Translations under genes and position numbers: made by a program
DNA from: VFZN01 sp963709325
GTDB taxonomy: Bacteria > Acidobacteriota > Vicinamibacteria > Vicinamibacterales > UBA2999
NCBI GenBank assembly: GCA_963709325.1
Contig: CAVPVV010000003.1
Location: 248,001 to 312,000 of the forward strand
Direction: 5' to 3'
Length of the DNA: 64,000 nt
Notes under the pieces: model-generated
The model's input: the letters and a program-made list of their open reading frames with translations, nothing else
Database searches by the model: none
Told to the model about the DNA's origin: nothing
Shown: one piece after another, positions 47,467 through 56,985 of the stretch
Position numbering within the stretch: position 1 is the stretch's first letter
How the letters are laid out: the number at the start of each line of letters is the position of its first letter

Positions 47467-48516
47467 ATGGAGGCCGGAAGTTCAGCAGCGCGAGTGCGGG
47501 GCCTAATCTACGTGACCGACGAGTCGCCAGGCATTCGCCGCGTTGCGCGCGGGACGGGCTTCGTCTATCGCCGCGCTGATGGCCGTCCGATCACCGATGA
47601 TGCGGAGCTGCGACGGATCCGATCGCTGGCCATCCCTCCCGCCTGGACGAACGTCTGGATCTGCCCTCGACCCAATGGACACCTGCAGGCAACAGGACGC
47701 GACGCGCGCGGGCGCAAGCAGCACCGCTATCACCCGCGCTGGACGTCGGTACGCGACGAAGCGAAGTACGCGCGGATGTTGACCTTCGCAGAGGCGCTTC
47801 CAGCGCTCCGGCGCCGCACCGCTGCCGACCTCGGCATGCGCGGGCTGCCCCGGCGCAAAGTGGTGGCCGCCGTGGTTCGGCTGCTGGAGAAGACGCTGAT
47901 CCGCATCGGCAACGATGAATATGCCAAGCAGAACCGATCCTTCGGATTGACCACGATCGAGGACCGCCACGCAAACGTGTCCGGCGCTGGGATGCGGTTC
48001 CGCTTCCGCGGCAAGAGCGGAAAACCGCACGACGTGGCGCTCACCGACCCGCGCCTCGCGCGGATCGTCAAGCAGTGCCAGGAGCTCCCCGGCAGTCAGC
48101 TGTTCCAGTACGTGGACGAGCGCGGCGAGGTCCGCGACATCACCTCCTCGGACGTGAATAGCTACTTACGATCGACCATGGGTCATGCGTTCACGGCCAA
48201 GGACTTCCGCACGTGGGCGGGCACCATCCTCGCCGCCCGCGCGCTGCACGAGCTGATCCGGACCGCCGCCCGCGGGCCGAGCGAGAAACACGTCGTCCAA
48301 GCCGTCGACGCCGTGTCGCAGCTGCTGAACAACACGCGGTCAGTGTGCCGGAAGTGCTATATCCACCCAACCGTGATCGACGCCTACCTCGATGGCGGCC
48401 TGGAGAAGGCCCTTCACGGGCGAGCGGCGCGCATCAACGGCCTCTCCTCATTCGAATCGTCGGTAGTGCGGATGCTCCGCCACCGGGCCCGTCACGAAAG
48501 CCGCCGCGCCGCCTGA
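47467..48516 (+). CDS. DNA topoisomerase IB
   Basis: A 349-residue type IB topoisomerase of the bacterial/poxvirus group, which relaxes supercoils by nicking one strand through a 3'-phosphotyrosyl link. The N-terminal domain has RRADGRPITDDAELRRIRSL and AIPPAWTNVWICP. The catalytic domain has LIRIGNDEYAKQNRSFGLTT with an active-site Arg, a Lys-containing hairpin (RFRGKSGKPHDV), FRTWAGT and the nucleophile Tyr298 in CRKCYIHPTVIDAY. ATG 47467 starts just before the family N-terminus; an in-frame ATG at 47410 would add 19 residues. A terminator hairpin follows. Confidence 0.93.
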   Translation: MEAGSSAARVRGLIYVTDESPGIRRVARGTGFVYRRADGRPITDDAELRRIRSLAIPPAWTNVWICPRPNGHLQATGRDARGRKQHRYHPRWTSVRDEAKYARMLTFAEALPALRRRTAADLGMRGLPRRKVVAAVVRLLEKTLIRIGNDEYAKQNRSFGLTTIEDRHANVSGAGMRFRFRGKSGKPHDVALTDPRLARIVKQCQELPGSQLFQYVDERGEVRDITSSDVNSYLRSTMGHAFTAKDFRTWAGTILAARALHELIRTAARGPSEKHVVQAVDAVSQLLNNTRSVCRKCYIHPTVIDAYLDGGLEKALHGRAARINGLSSFESSVVRMLRHRARHESRRAA

Positions 48517-48530
48517 GCGTCGTACAAGCG

Positions 48531-48564
48531 AAAGGCGGGATGCGACTCATCGCATTCCGCCTTT
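48531..48564 (+). terminator. Terminator hairpin of the topoisomerase gene
   Basis: Arms of 15 bases (48531-48545 and 48550-48564, core AAAGGCGG) pair with one mismatch around a CTCA loop, 14 nt after the stop. The 3' arm ends in TTT and continues into the CTTCTGC array. Confidence 0.75.
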
Positions 48565-48623
48565 CTGCCTTCTTCTGCCTTCTGCCTTCTGCCTTGTTCT
48601 GCCTTCTGCCTTCTGCCTTGCCC
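48565..48623 (-). repeat. GGCAGAA heptamer array after the BON lipoprotein stop
   Basis: On the minus strand the bases after the BON lipoprotein stop read as about eight GGCAGAA units, some spaced by CAA or A. It is the longest GGCAGAA array in the window and again lies directly 3' of a gene, between two convergent genes. Confidence 0.85.
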
Positions 48624-49211
48624 CTAGTGTTTCTCGGGCTTCTTCGTACCGCTCGTGCCGCGGACGTCGCGGTCACGGGTCTTGGCGCGATCGGCGACGT
48701 TGGTGTGCTTTTCGTCCACGGTCATCCCGTTCACGACCTGGGTCACGCCGGGGATCGAGCGAGCGATGCTCTCGATCTTGGTCCGGTCGGCGTCGGAGCG
48801 GGCCGTCCCCTCGAGGGTCACCACGCCGTTCTTGACCCGCAGATCGACGTTGTTGCTATCGAGCTCGGAGTGTTCCATCAGGTTCTCGAAGCGCTCCTTG
48901 ATGCCGCTGTCCATGTCGTTCGCGGCGTCCTTGTTGAGCCCTTCGACCACGATCTCGTTGGCGAGCTGCGCCTGCGATCCGATCGAGGCGCGGACCGCGT
49001 CCACGGCCTTGTCCTTCTCGGCCGCCGTATCGACCGTGCCCGAGAGACGCACCACGTGCGCACCCTTGTCGTAGTGAGCGTCGACCTTGTTGTCGAGCGC
49101 GACGCTCTTGAGTGCCCCATCCGCCATCTTCTCGACATCGGGTCCACGCTGGCAGCCGGTCACGCCGAGGGCGACCGTCAACACGCCAATGCACATCACG
49201 CTTCGCATCAT
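48624..49211 (-). CDS. BON-domain lipoprotein
   Basis: A 195-residue lipoprotein. The signal MCIGVLTVALGVTGC ends in a lipobox Cys. Two BON-like domains follow: KMADGALKSVALDNKVDAHY with VVRLSGTVDTAAEKDKAV, and RFENLMEHSELDSNNVDLRV with VVTLEGTARSDADRTKIES. The tail is charged. OsmY-like BON lipoproteins protect the envelope under osmotic stress. ATG 49211 overlaps the upstream stop as ATGA, and AGGAGG lies just before, inside the upstream gene; ATG 49208 is the next in-frame codon with better spacing. It is translationally coupled to the gene upstream. Confidence 0.85.
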   Translation of the reverse strand: MMRSVMCIGVLTVALGVTGCQRGPDVEKMADGALKSVALDNKVDAHYDKGAHVVRLSGTVDTAAEKDKAVDAVRASIGSQAQLANEIVVEGLNKDAANDMDSGIKERFENLMEHSELDSNNVDLRVKNGVVTLEGTARSDADRTKIESIARSIPGVTQVVNGMTVDEKHTNVADRAKTRDRDVRGTSGTKKPEKH

Positions 49212-49915
49212 TGCCTCCTGTCCGTTGTAGACGCTTCAGCCAACCGTCCTTCGCTGATCGACCGTCCTCCGACGCTGATATAGCGGTATGTCATCGAGAA
49301 CGTTGAGGGGCCGACGAACCTCACCCTGGCCCGGGCTTGCACCGCGGTCGGGAGCACGACGCCGGCGATGGCCGCGTAGGTCCAGTCCATCTCGACGTCG
49401 GAGACCCAGAACGAGGGGTTCTTCGAGAGCGCGCCGGTGACTCTCAGCACCGACCCGGTGCGCGGGTCGAGAAGCAGTGTCCCGTTCACCAGGTGCTTGC
49501 TCGGTTCGCGCGGATGAATCGCCACGCGCATCAGGCCGCCCGCTTCAGGCTGAGCGTCGCCGCACGCGTAGCCGGTGAGGAGCGCCGGCATGTGGACCGC
49601 ACCGCCGCGGGCGACGAGTTCCTTCTCGCGCTCGAGAGCGGGGATCAACGCCTTCTCGCGCACCTGTTCGGAGCCGCCTTCCTGCAACACTTCATAGACG
49701 AAGCGCCCGTCACCCGTGAGCGTGGTGCGCACGTCGATCCAGCCGCTGCGGCCGCCCCGTTCGGTGCGCGCCTCGAGATGTCGCAGTGCGACGTAAGGCG
49801 TCGGCGGCGGCGTGGCGAGATCCGCGCCGCACCCAGGCACGATCGAGGCGGCAAAGGTGGGCGTAGCGGCGGCGAGTAACATCGCCGTGCTCGCGGTCAG
49901 CAGATGACGAGTCAT
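49208..49915 (-). CDS. Exported protein of unknown function, LolA-like features
   Basis: A 235-residue exported protein. A signal peptide (TASTAMLLAAATPTFAAS) is followed by PYVALRHLEARTERGGRSGW, FVYEVLQEGGSEQV and NGTLLLDPRTGSVLRVTGAL, then VEMDWTYAAIAGVVLPT. The order of strands around LLLDPRTGSVLRV and AGVVLPT recalls LolA/LolB-like lipid-binding folds, but the match is only by eye. Its stop overlaps the start of the BON lipoprotein gene, so the two are made together and may act at the envelope. Confidence 0.65.
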   Translation of the reverse strand: MTRHLLTASTAMLLAAATPTFAASIVPGCGADLATPPPTPYVALRHLEARTERGGRSGWIDVRTTLTGDGRFVYEVLQEGGSEQVREKALIPALEREKELVARGGAVHMPALLTGYACGDAQPEAGGLMRVAIHPREPSKHLVNGTLLLDPRTGSVLRVTGALSKNPSFWVSDVEMDWTYAAIAGVVLPTAVQARARVRFVGPSTFSMTYRYISVGGRSISEGRLAEASTTDRRQ

Positions 49916-50020
49916 ACGTCATCAGCTGTCACTGCGAAGCCTGTGCCACGTCTTGAGGCGCCCACGTGGCCCCGCTCCGGCAATGCGTGGGCTGCCGGCT
50001 TTACGCGTGTGGGAAAGCCG

Positions 50021-50404
50021 TTACACAGCCGGCGCTCTGCTGTCGAGCAGTCGCCGAATCTCGCGGACGAGCTGGTCTGGGTCGCACGGCTTCACGATCA
50101 CGGCATTGAATCCAGCCGCGATCGCCTGCTCCAGCTGGCGCGAATGTGAGTGGCCGGTTGCGGCAATCAACGGAATTGCCGCGGTGTCCTCAATTGCCCG
50201 CAATTGCGCCGCGACCTCATACCCCGACAGCACCGGCATCTCCAGATCCATGACGATCAGGTCCGGACGCTGGCTGCGGGCCTGCGCCAGCGCCTGTTCG
50301 CCGTCGGACGCCGTCAGCACGTCGAAGCCCTCACCCTTGAGGTAGAGCGCCAGCACATCCACAGCGTCTGCATAATCGTCGACGAGCAGAATGGTTGAGG
50401 TCAT
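50021..50404 (-). CDS. Single-domain response regulator (CheY-like)
   Basis: A 127-residue receiver domain alone: the acidic pair in LLVDDYADAV, phospho-acceptor Asp53 in LIVMDLEMP, the Thr/Ser switch in PLIAATGHS and Lys in VIVKPCDPDQL. There is no output domain, so it works by protein contact or as a phosphate sink. It is divergent from the kinase and NtrC-type regulator genes 69 bp away and may share control with them. ATG 50404 is 7 nt after TATACC, a leaderless candidate. Confidence 0.9.
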   Translation of the reverse strand: MTSTILLVDDYADAVDVLALYLKGEGFDVLTASDGEQALAQARSQRPDLIVMDLEMPVLSGYEVAAQLRAIEDTAAIPLIAATGHSHSRQLEQAIAAGFNAVIVKPCDPDQLVREIRRLLDSRAPAV

Positions 50405-50411
50405 GTCCGTT

Positions 50412-50417
50412 GGTATA
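50412..50417 (-). promoter_or_regulatory. -10 element TATACC for leaderless response regulator gene
   Basis: TATACC on the minus strand lies 7 nt before ATG 50404, in the 69-bp gap between the divergent regulator genes. Confidence 0.4.
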
Positions 50418-50473
50418 GTGAGGGACTCAGGGTACTTGAGAACCTTCTCAAACGACCTGGACTTCCTATCGCC

Positions 50474-51129
50474 ATGTCTGAATCGCCGGTCACCGCTGAT
50501 CTGTTCAGGGCCTTCAACCTGCTGATCCACGACCTGCGCGCGCCGCTGAGCGTGGCCCACGGCTATCTGCGGCTCCTGCGCGAAGACCGGCTCACCTTGC
50601 CCGAGGATCGCGACCGTGCATTCGACCAGACGGCCGACGCACTGGGACGCATTTCACGGCTTTGCGCGGACGCCTCCACGCTGATCCAATCGTACGACGC
50701 GGCCCCCCCGGCCGGCACGCGCGTCCCCGCGCGGCTGCTCGCCGATCAGGTCAGCCGGGCTATCCAGGAACGGCTGCCGGCCACCATCCAGGCGATTCCG
50801 GACAACGGCATGCTGCGCCTCGCTTCGCTCGATACCGTTGCCGGCGCGATGGCCGCGATCGTCACCGCGGTCGCGGGCGTGCGACCGAGGCCCGATCGCT
50901 GCGTGACCATCGACGCGTGCGACGAGGAGCTGCGCGTGCTGCTCGGCGCGGCGGATGACCACCGGCTGCTGGTCGAGGGACCGCGAAAGGCGTTCGATCC
51001 GTGGCGAGGCCACGGGCTCGCCATCCCCTGCGCGTGCCGGACCGTTGAGCGCAACGGCGGCACGGTATGGGCGATTGACGGAAGACAGGGTGTGGTGGGC
51101 ATGGCCCTGCCACTGGAGGTGTCCACGTA

Positions 51130-51130
<1 letters not shown>
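50474..51130 (+). CDS. Small sensor-kinase-like protein with degenerate ATPase domain
   Basis: A 218-residue soluble protein. The N-terminal part is a histidine-kinase dimerisation domain with the H-box LIHDLRAPLSVAHGYLRLL (His19). The rest is a shortened ATPase fold: a Gly-rich strand RGHGLAIPCACRTVERNGG and a final VVGMALPLEV are visible, but no N-box or clear G1 box. Without an N-box it probably cannot bind ATP normally, so it may receive phosphate from, or modulate, another kinase. Its stop overlaps the start of the NtrC-type regulator by one base (TAATG), so they are made together. Confidence 0.8.
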
Positions 51131-52752
<1,622 letters not shown>

Positions 52753-52753
52753 C

Positions 52754-52815
52754 ACGCGGTTCAAACACGCCGTTTCAAAGCGCGTGGGTTCGGGCACGAG
52801 GGTTGCACTTCAGGT
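52754..52815 (+). repeat. 14-bp tandem array after the NtrC-type gene
   Basis: Right after the stop the plus strand reads as four 14-bp units: GCACGCGGTTCAAA, CACGCCGTTTCAAA, GCGCGTGGGTTCGG and GCACGAGGGTTGCA. The first is nearly the same as the unit in the array at 4586-4650, 48 kb away, and again lies 3' of a gene on the coding strand. Confidence 0.8.
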
Positions 52816-52863
52816 GGAGGTGACGGGCGTGGCAATTGCCGGCTCGTCCGGAGAGGAGCCCTC

Positions 52864-53118
52864 TTGTTGACCATGCTCGTCCTCGGGGCCGTGCTCGTGA
52901 TGCTCGGCATTGCGGGTTCGGTAAACGCCTGCGTGTCCGAGGATCGCAATCTCACCATGGCTCTCATCGCAGGATTGTCGTTGGCGATCGGCTGCGTGCT
53001 GCTTGCCGTCGGCGCCGTGCGACGCGGATATCACTATCGGCCCCAAGGCGCGCCGCCTGGAGACATGGATCCGGCGAAGGCGGAGCTGCCGACGCCTGAC
53101 AACCCACCCCCTCGGTGA
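52864..53118 (+). CDS. Small two-helix membrane protein
   Basis: An 84-residue protein with two hydrophobic helices (MLVLGAVLVMLGIAGSV and MALIAGLSLAIGCVLLAVGA) and a Pro-rich polar tail. TTG 52864 has AGGAG 5 nt upstream; ATG 52873 is an alternative. The stop overlaps the start of the next small gene as GTGA. Function unknown; it sits in the stress-gene district. Confidence 0.6.
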   Translation: MLTMLVLGAVLVMLGIAGSVNACVSEDRNLTMALIAGLSLAIGCVLLAVGAVRRGYHYRPQGAPPGDMDPAKAELPTPDNPPPR

Positions 53119-53330
53119 CGGAGACCCACGTGCCGACGCCGCCAGTACCGCCGCACGATCCACGACCGGTGCCGACTCCTCAACCCGAACAGCCGGTCGT
53201 GCCGCCAGACGATCCCAATCGCCCGCATATCGAGCGTGAGCCGAGCATCGATCCGCCGCCGATCGAGCCGCCGCTCGAACTCCCCTCGGAAAAGCCGGGC
53301 ATCACCGAACCTCCCTCACCGCGCGCGTAG
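53115..53330 (+). CDS. Proline-rich acidic small protein
   Basis: A 71-residue protein, over one third proline (VPTPPVPPHDPRPVPTPQP, IEREPSIDPPPIEPPLELP). Its GTG start overlaps the stop of the membrane protein upstream, which suggests coupling and is better support than for the similar Pro-rich frame at 42644. It may be a disordered spacer or binding tail for the membrane protein. No family recognised. Confidence 0.5.
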   Translation: MTETHVPTPPVPPHDPRPVPTPQPEQPVVPPDDPNRPHIEREPSIDPPPIEPPLELPSEKPGITEPPSPRA

Positions 53331-53426
53331 ATCGATCTCGACGAAGCGACTCGTCGGCCTGCGCGCTGTCGCAGGCAGGCCACGACTCGCGATGGCGCGC
53401 AGTCGCGTGGCGGAGAGATGAAATAC

Positions 53427-53852
53427 ATGGCCGAGACCGAGCAGCAGGTCTCTCGCCTCGAGCAGGTGTTCCCGCAGTCGGTCATGGACGCGCTCATCAT
53501 CGCCGCGGCGCAACGTGCCGAGCATTACGAGATGGCTGTTTACGGCACGGTGGCTGCCTGGGCGGACCAGCTCGGGCAGCCGGAGATCGCGGACCTGCTG
53601 CGTGAGACGCTCGAGGAGGGAAAGCACGCGGACGCCCTGCTCACCGGGCTGGCGAAGAACGGCGCCAACCAGGAAGCGAAGGCCCGCGGTAACGGCCCGC
53701 GCCGCGACGACGAGGAGTTGGCGGTGGCAGGCAGCAACGGCTCGAGACAACGTTCGAGCAACGGTCGCGGCGGGCGCTCGAGCAGGAACCGGAGCAGCAG
53801 CCAATCGAACGCTCGCGGCAGCCGGGCTGGAGCGAAGCGCAGTCGCCGTTGA
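53427..53852 (+). CDS. Truncated DUF892 (YciE/YciF) ferritin-like protein
   Basis: A protein of about 141 residues. It keeps the C-terminal half of the YciE/YciF ferritin-like domain (DALIIAAAQRAEHYEMAVYG, QLGQPEIADLLRETLEEGKH) but lacks the first about 50 residues, and an internal piece between SRLEQVF and PQSVMDAL is also shorter than usual. A Ser/Arg/Gly/Asn-rich tail (RQRSSNGRGGRSSRNRSSSQ region) follows. The four-helix bundle cannot be complete, so iron binding is doubtful. GGAGAG touches ATG 53418, so ATG 53427, 9 nt away, is the likelier start. YciE/F proteins are general-stress proteins. Confidence 0.7.
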   Translation: MAETEQQVSRLEQVFPQSVMDALIIAAAQRAEHYEMAVYGTVAAWADQLGQPEIADLLRETLEEGKHADALLTGLAKNGANQEAKARGNGPRRDDEELAVAGSNGSRQRSSNGRGGRSSRNRSSSQSNARGSRAGAKRSRR

Positions 53853-54032
53853 GGCCGAACGGCTCGAGCGGACGCCAGCAGGCGGGTCGCAGGTCGGCCC
53901 CTGCCGAAGATGAGTCGCTCGCTACCCACGTGCGGGGCGGTCGCTCGTCCATATGACCACGACGCGGAGCTCGACGGCATCCGTCTGCTGGCACGCCGCC
54001 TGCTATGGCAAGCAGCGGAGGTGATGTTCACC

Positions 54033-54479
54033 ATGAGGTATCCCACATTCACTTCTCTGATGCTGGCCGGGGCCCTGGCATGCGGCGCAGCCGCCTGCCA
54101 GCGCGACGCGCGACGCACGGAGCCAACCGCCGACGAGCGAGCTCGACAGGCGCCCTCCGCGACGGATGCCACCCGTGACGCGGGTCGTGATGCCGGTACG
54201 GCAGCGCGAGAAGCCGGCCGCGATGCTAGCGGCGCGGTCGGCACGGCCGGCAAGAGCGTCGCCGGCGCGATGGAAACCTTCGACGTCAAGCAGGCGCTGA
54301 TGCGCGACGACGGCGTCGACGCCAGCAACATCAACGTCGACACCGACGGCAATCGCAAGGTCGTGGTGCTCAAGGGCACCGTGAGCACGCTGGCTCAGAA
54401 GAACCGGGCCGAGCAGATCGCGTCCAGGGAAGCCAAGGGCTACCGCATCGATAACCAGCTGATGGTGAAGTCGCGGTAA
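54033..54479 (+). CDS. BON-domain lipoprotein
   Basis: A 148-residue lipoprotein: signal TFTSLMLAGALACGAAAC with a lipobox Cys, an Ala/Arg/Asp-rich helical spacer (ATRDAGRDAGTAAREAGRD) and one BON domain (VKQALMRDDGVDASNINVDT, VVVLKGTVSTLAQKNRAEQI). GGAGGTG at 54017-54023 is 9 nt before ATG 54033; another ATG at 54024 touches it. It is the third BON gene of the window. An envelope-stress role is typical of the family. Confidence 0.85.
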   Translation: MRYPTFTSLMLAGALACGAAACQRDARRTEPTADERARQAPSATDATRDAGRDAGTAAREAGRDASGAVGTAGKSVAGAMETFDVKQALMRDDGVDASNINVDTDGNRKVVVLKGTVSTLAQKNRAEQIASREAKGYRIDNQLMVKSR

Positions 54480-54595
54480 GGGGTACCGCCGCGGCCCGGT
54501 AGCCCCCGCCGGCCGCGGCTCAGCAACCCGTTGGGGCGCTCCGGGCGGCTGGGATGGCCGCCGGGGTGCTCCGCGGGCGTGGTGTGGAGGTGCGT

Positions 54596-54844
54596 ATGCC
54601 GTCCTGGTTCGAGTGGCTCACGAAGGAGCGCTGCCTGTGGCATGACGAACCGGTGTTCGACCGCGACGGCGCCGGCCATGCGATGTTCCGGTGCCCACGG
54701 TGCATGGAAACGTGGGCCATCCTTCCGGATTCTCGGCCACGCTCGGCCTTCCCCACGCCGCTCCCCTTCGAGGCCGCGGTCGTGCGCGCGCGCCGGCGGG
54801 TGGTCAATCGGCCGACGGCTCGCGTCCTGGCCTCGGGGCGCTAG
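54596..54844 (+). CDS. Small zinc-ribbon-like protein
   Basis: An 82-residue protein with Cys and His in CLWHDEPVF and a Cys-Pro-Arg-Cys knuckle (MFRCPRCMETWAILPD), which could form a zinc ribbon. A basic tail follows. GGAGGT is about 6 nt before ATG 54596. It lies just upstream of the DUF72 gene. Function unknown. Confidence 0.55.
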   Translation: MPSWFEWLTKERCLWHDEPVFDRDGAGHAMFRCPRCMETWAILPDSRPRSAFPTPLPFEAAVVRARRRVVNRPTARVLASGR

Positions 54845-54858
54845 CGTGCGAAGACCCG

Positions 54859-55659
54859 GTGCGCTCGCGGGCCCGTATCGGCTGCTCCGGGTGGAACTAC
54901 AAGAGCTGGCGGGGTCCGGTGTACCCCGCCACCTTGCCCGCGCGTCAGTGGCTCGGCCACTACACAACGCTTTTCGATACCGTCGAGGTCAACAACACGT
55001 TCTATCGCCTTCCCGAGGCAGCGACGTTCGCCGCGTGGCGCGCCGGAACGCCCCGACGGTTTCTGATGGCGGTCAAGGCGAGCCGCTACCTGACCCACTT
55101 GAAGCGCCTCCGCGACCCGGAGGAGGCGATCGCGCGCCTGTTCGAGCGGGCCGCTTCGCTCGGCGATCGGCTGGGCCCGGTGCTCTATCAACTGCCGCCC
55201 GCGTTTCCGTTGAATCTCGATCGGCTGGCGACGTTTGTCCAGGCGCTGCCCCGGCGGCTGCCGGTGGCCGGCGCGCACGGCATGACAACGCGGCGGCTCG
55301 TTCACGTGATCGAATTTCGCGATCCGTCGTGGTACGTGCCCGACACCTTCGATCTGCTGGCGCGGGCGCGCGTCGCGTTGTGCCTGCACGACAAGCACGG
55401 GTCGACGATCGCGAAGCCGGTCGTCGGCCCCGTCCTGTATGTGCGCTTCCATGGCTCGACCGGGCGTTACCACGGGAGTTATGACGACGCGACGCTCACG
55501 CGGTGGGCAGGACGATTGCGCGAGCACCAGCAGGATGGGATGCCGGTGTTCGCGTACTTCAACAACGACCCCGAGGGTGTGGCCGTAAGGAATGCGCTGT
55601 CTTTACGTCGGCTGATGGCAGATTCCACGTCCCCCGACGACTCGTCTGTCGACGCGTGA
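54859..55659 (+). CDS. DUF72 (YecE-like) protein
   Basis: A 266-residue DUF72 protein with a TIM-barrel-like fold. The signature ARIGCSGWNYKSWRGPVYP is at the N-terminus, followed by FDTVEVNNTFYRLPEAATFA, FLMAVKASRYLTHLKRLRDP, VLYQLPPAFPLNLDRL, VIEFRDPSWY and YVRFHGSTGRYHGSYDD. The biochemical role of this family is not settled. GTG 54859 is chosen because it starts directly before the signature; frames upstream overlap the zinc-ribbon gene. The triple palindrome array begins 12 nt after its stop. Confidence 0.88.
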   Translation: MRSRARIGCSGWNYKSWRGPVYPATLPARQWLGHYTTLFDTVEVNNTFYRLPEAATFAAWRAGTPRRFLMAVKASRYLTHLKRLRDPEEAIARLFERAASLGDRLGPVLYQLPPAFPLNLDRLATFVQALPRRLPVAGAHGMTTRRLVHVIEFRDPSWYVPDTFDLLARARVALCLHDKHGSTIAKPVVGPVLYVRFHGSTGRYHGSYDDATLTRWAGRLREHQQDGMPVFAYFNNDPEGVAVRNALSLRRLMADSTSPDDSSVDA

Positions 55660-55670
55660 CAACGCAAAAC

Positions 55671-55735
55671 GGGGACAGTCCCCCGACGATTCTGCAAGGG
55701 GACAGTCCCCTGACAAGAACGTGGGGACTGTCCCC
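55671..55735 (+). promoter_or_regulatory. Triple GGGGACWGTCCCC palindrome upstream of the DUF6496 gene
   Basis: Three 13-bp palindromes lie at 55671-55683, 55698-55710 (both GGGGACAGTCCCC) and 55723-55735 (GGGGACTGTCCCC), spaced 27 and 25 bp centre to centre. The set mirrors the one at 27612-27682. No clear -10 lies between the last copy and GTG 55754. Confidence 0.5.
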
Positions 55736-55753
55736 GGTGTCCGGAGGTGGGAT

Positions 55754-56011
55754 GTGGCGAAATACGGGAAGGCAGCGTCGAAGCGGGTTGAGTCGGCAAT
55801 GCGGCGTCGGAAGAAGGGCACGCTGAAAAGCGGCTCCGGCGGCAAGGTGAAGAGCCGCAAGCAGGCGATCGCGATCGGGCTGAGCGAGGCGCGGGAGAAA
55901 GGCGCCAAGGTGCCGGGCAAGCGGAAGTCCAGCCCTTCCCGCAAACGCAAGTCGAGTTCGTCACGAAAGACGAGCCGCTCGCGGAAGTCGAGCGGTTCCC
56001 CGAAACGCTGA
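55754..56011 (+). CDS. DUF6496 Lys/Arg-rich small protein
   Basis: An 85-residue basic protein. The N-terminal half is the DUF6496 module (AKYGKAASKRVESAMRRRKK, SRKQAIAIGLSEAREKGAKV). The C-terminal half is a Lys/Ser/Arg-rich tail with repeated RKSS steps, like histone H1 tails, so it may bind DNA. GGAGG lies about 7 nt before GTG 55754. It converges with the Ku gene, leaving only 8 bp. The triple palindrome upstream suggests specific control. Confidence 0.8.
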   Translation: MAKYGKAASKRVESAMRRRKKGTLKSGSGGKVKSRKQAIAIGLSEAREKGAKVPGKRKSSPSRKRKSSSSRKTSRSRKSSGSPKR

Positions 56012-56019
56012 CCCGCGCC

Positions 56020-56901
56020 TCAGGCAACGTGGCGGCGCGACTTCGCGGCCCGTTTGGCTTTGCGCGCCGCAGCTGTCCGACGCGACGCCGTGGCGGTCTT
56101 GCGTGACGCGGTCGTGCCGCCACGCCGAGTGCCTCCCTGTGTCTGCGCGAGGCTGGCGCGCAACCGCTCGACGAGATCGACCACGTTGGTCGGCCGCGGC
56201 GTTTTTTCCTTCGGCGGCCGCACCACTTCGCCTTCGGCCTTCGCCTCGATCACTTTCATCAACGCCGCGACGTAATCGTCCGTGTACTTGGCCGGCTCCC
56301 AGCGATCGGCCATACCTTCGATGAGCTTCATAGCCAGATCGACCTCGCGCGTCGCGAGCTTCTGCGATGAAGGCGCCTCTGGGAGCGCCACCAGATCCTC
56401 GTGAAAACGCATGGTCGATACGACCAGGCGTCCATCGACCACGATCAGTCCCGCAAGATGCTGCCGCTGCCGCATCACGTACTTCGAGATGCCAACGCGG
56501 CCGCTCTTCTCCAGCGCGTGCGCGAGCAGGGCATAGGAGTGCTCGGCGCCCTTGGCTGGCTGAGCAATATACGGCGTGTCCCAGTAGCGATCGTCGATCT
56601 GCTCGCGAGGCACGAAGGCGAGGATGTCGATGCTGTGGCTCCGCTCCAGCGCGGCCGTTCGAAAGTCGTCCTGGGTCACCGCCACGAACCGGCCCGGCTC
56701 GATCTCATAGCCTTTGACGAGCTCGTCCCACCCGACCGCTTTGCCGTCGGTCTGGCAGACCCGCTCCATCTTGATCGGCGAGAGGTCGGTGCGATGCAGC
56801 AGCCGGAAGTGCGGTGTGTGGTCGCGAGTGCCCGTGTGCAGCTCGACCGGGATATTGACGAGTCCGAAGTTGATGAGTCCCTTCCACAATGCTCGCGCCA
56901 T
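56020..56901 (-). CDS. ku: Ku protein of bacterial non-homologous end joining
   Basis: A 293-residue Ku homodimer subunit that binds DNA ends and recruits the LigD ligase. The core is complete: ARALWKGLINFGLVNIPVEL, PIKMERVCQTDGKAVGWDEL, VKGYEIEPGRFVAVTQDDF, RSHSIDILAFVPREQIDDRY and YALLAHALEKSGRVGISKYV. The C-terminus is Lys/Arg/Thr-rich (TASRRTAAARKAKRAAKSRR), as in Ku proteins that bind DNA through a basic tail. ATG 56901 starts at the family N-terminus; an in-frame extension to 56967 is not conserved. No ligD lies in this window. It is divergent from the trehalose operon. Confidence 0.93.
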   Translation of the reverse strand: MARALWKGLINFGLVNIPVELHTGTRDHTPHFRLLHRTDLSPIKMERVCQTDGKAVGWDELVKGYEIEPGRFVAVTQDDFRTAALERSHSIDILAFVPREQIDDRYWDTPYIAQPAKGAEHSYALLAHALEKSGRVGISKYVMRQRQHLAGLIVVDGRLVVSTMRFHEDLVALPEAPSSQKLATREVDLAMKLIEGMADRWEPAKYTDDYVAALMKVIEAKAEGEVVRPPKEKTPRPTNVVDLVERLRASLAQTQGGTRRGGTTASRKTATASRRTAAARKAKRAAKSRRHVA

Positions 56902-56985
56902 GCGGTCACCTGTTCTACGTTGAAGCAAAAGGAGTTCCCGGGCACATAAGATGCAACGATCCAGCACGGCAGCTCCCCCTCAGTC

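Noticed and set aside
47467..48516. Tyrosine recombinase/integrase marking a mobile element
   Set aside because: The motifs (RIGNDEYAKQN, CRKCYIHPTVIDAY) are those of topoisomerase IB, and no attachment site, transposase or phage gene is nearby.
54480..54595. GC-rich segment after the BON lipoprotein as a terminator
   Set aside because: Several weak pairings are possible but none is clearly stronger than expected at this base composition.
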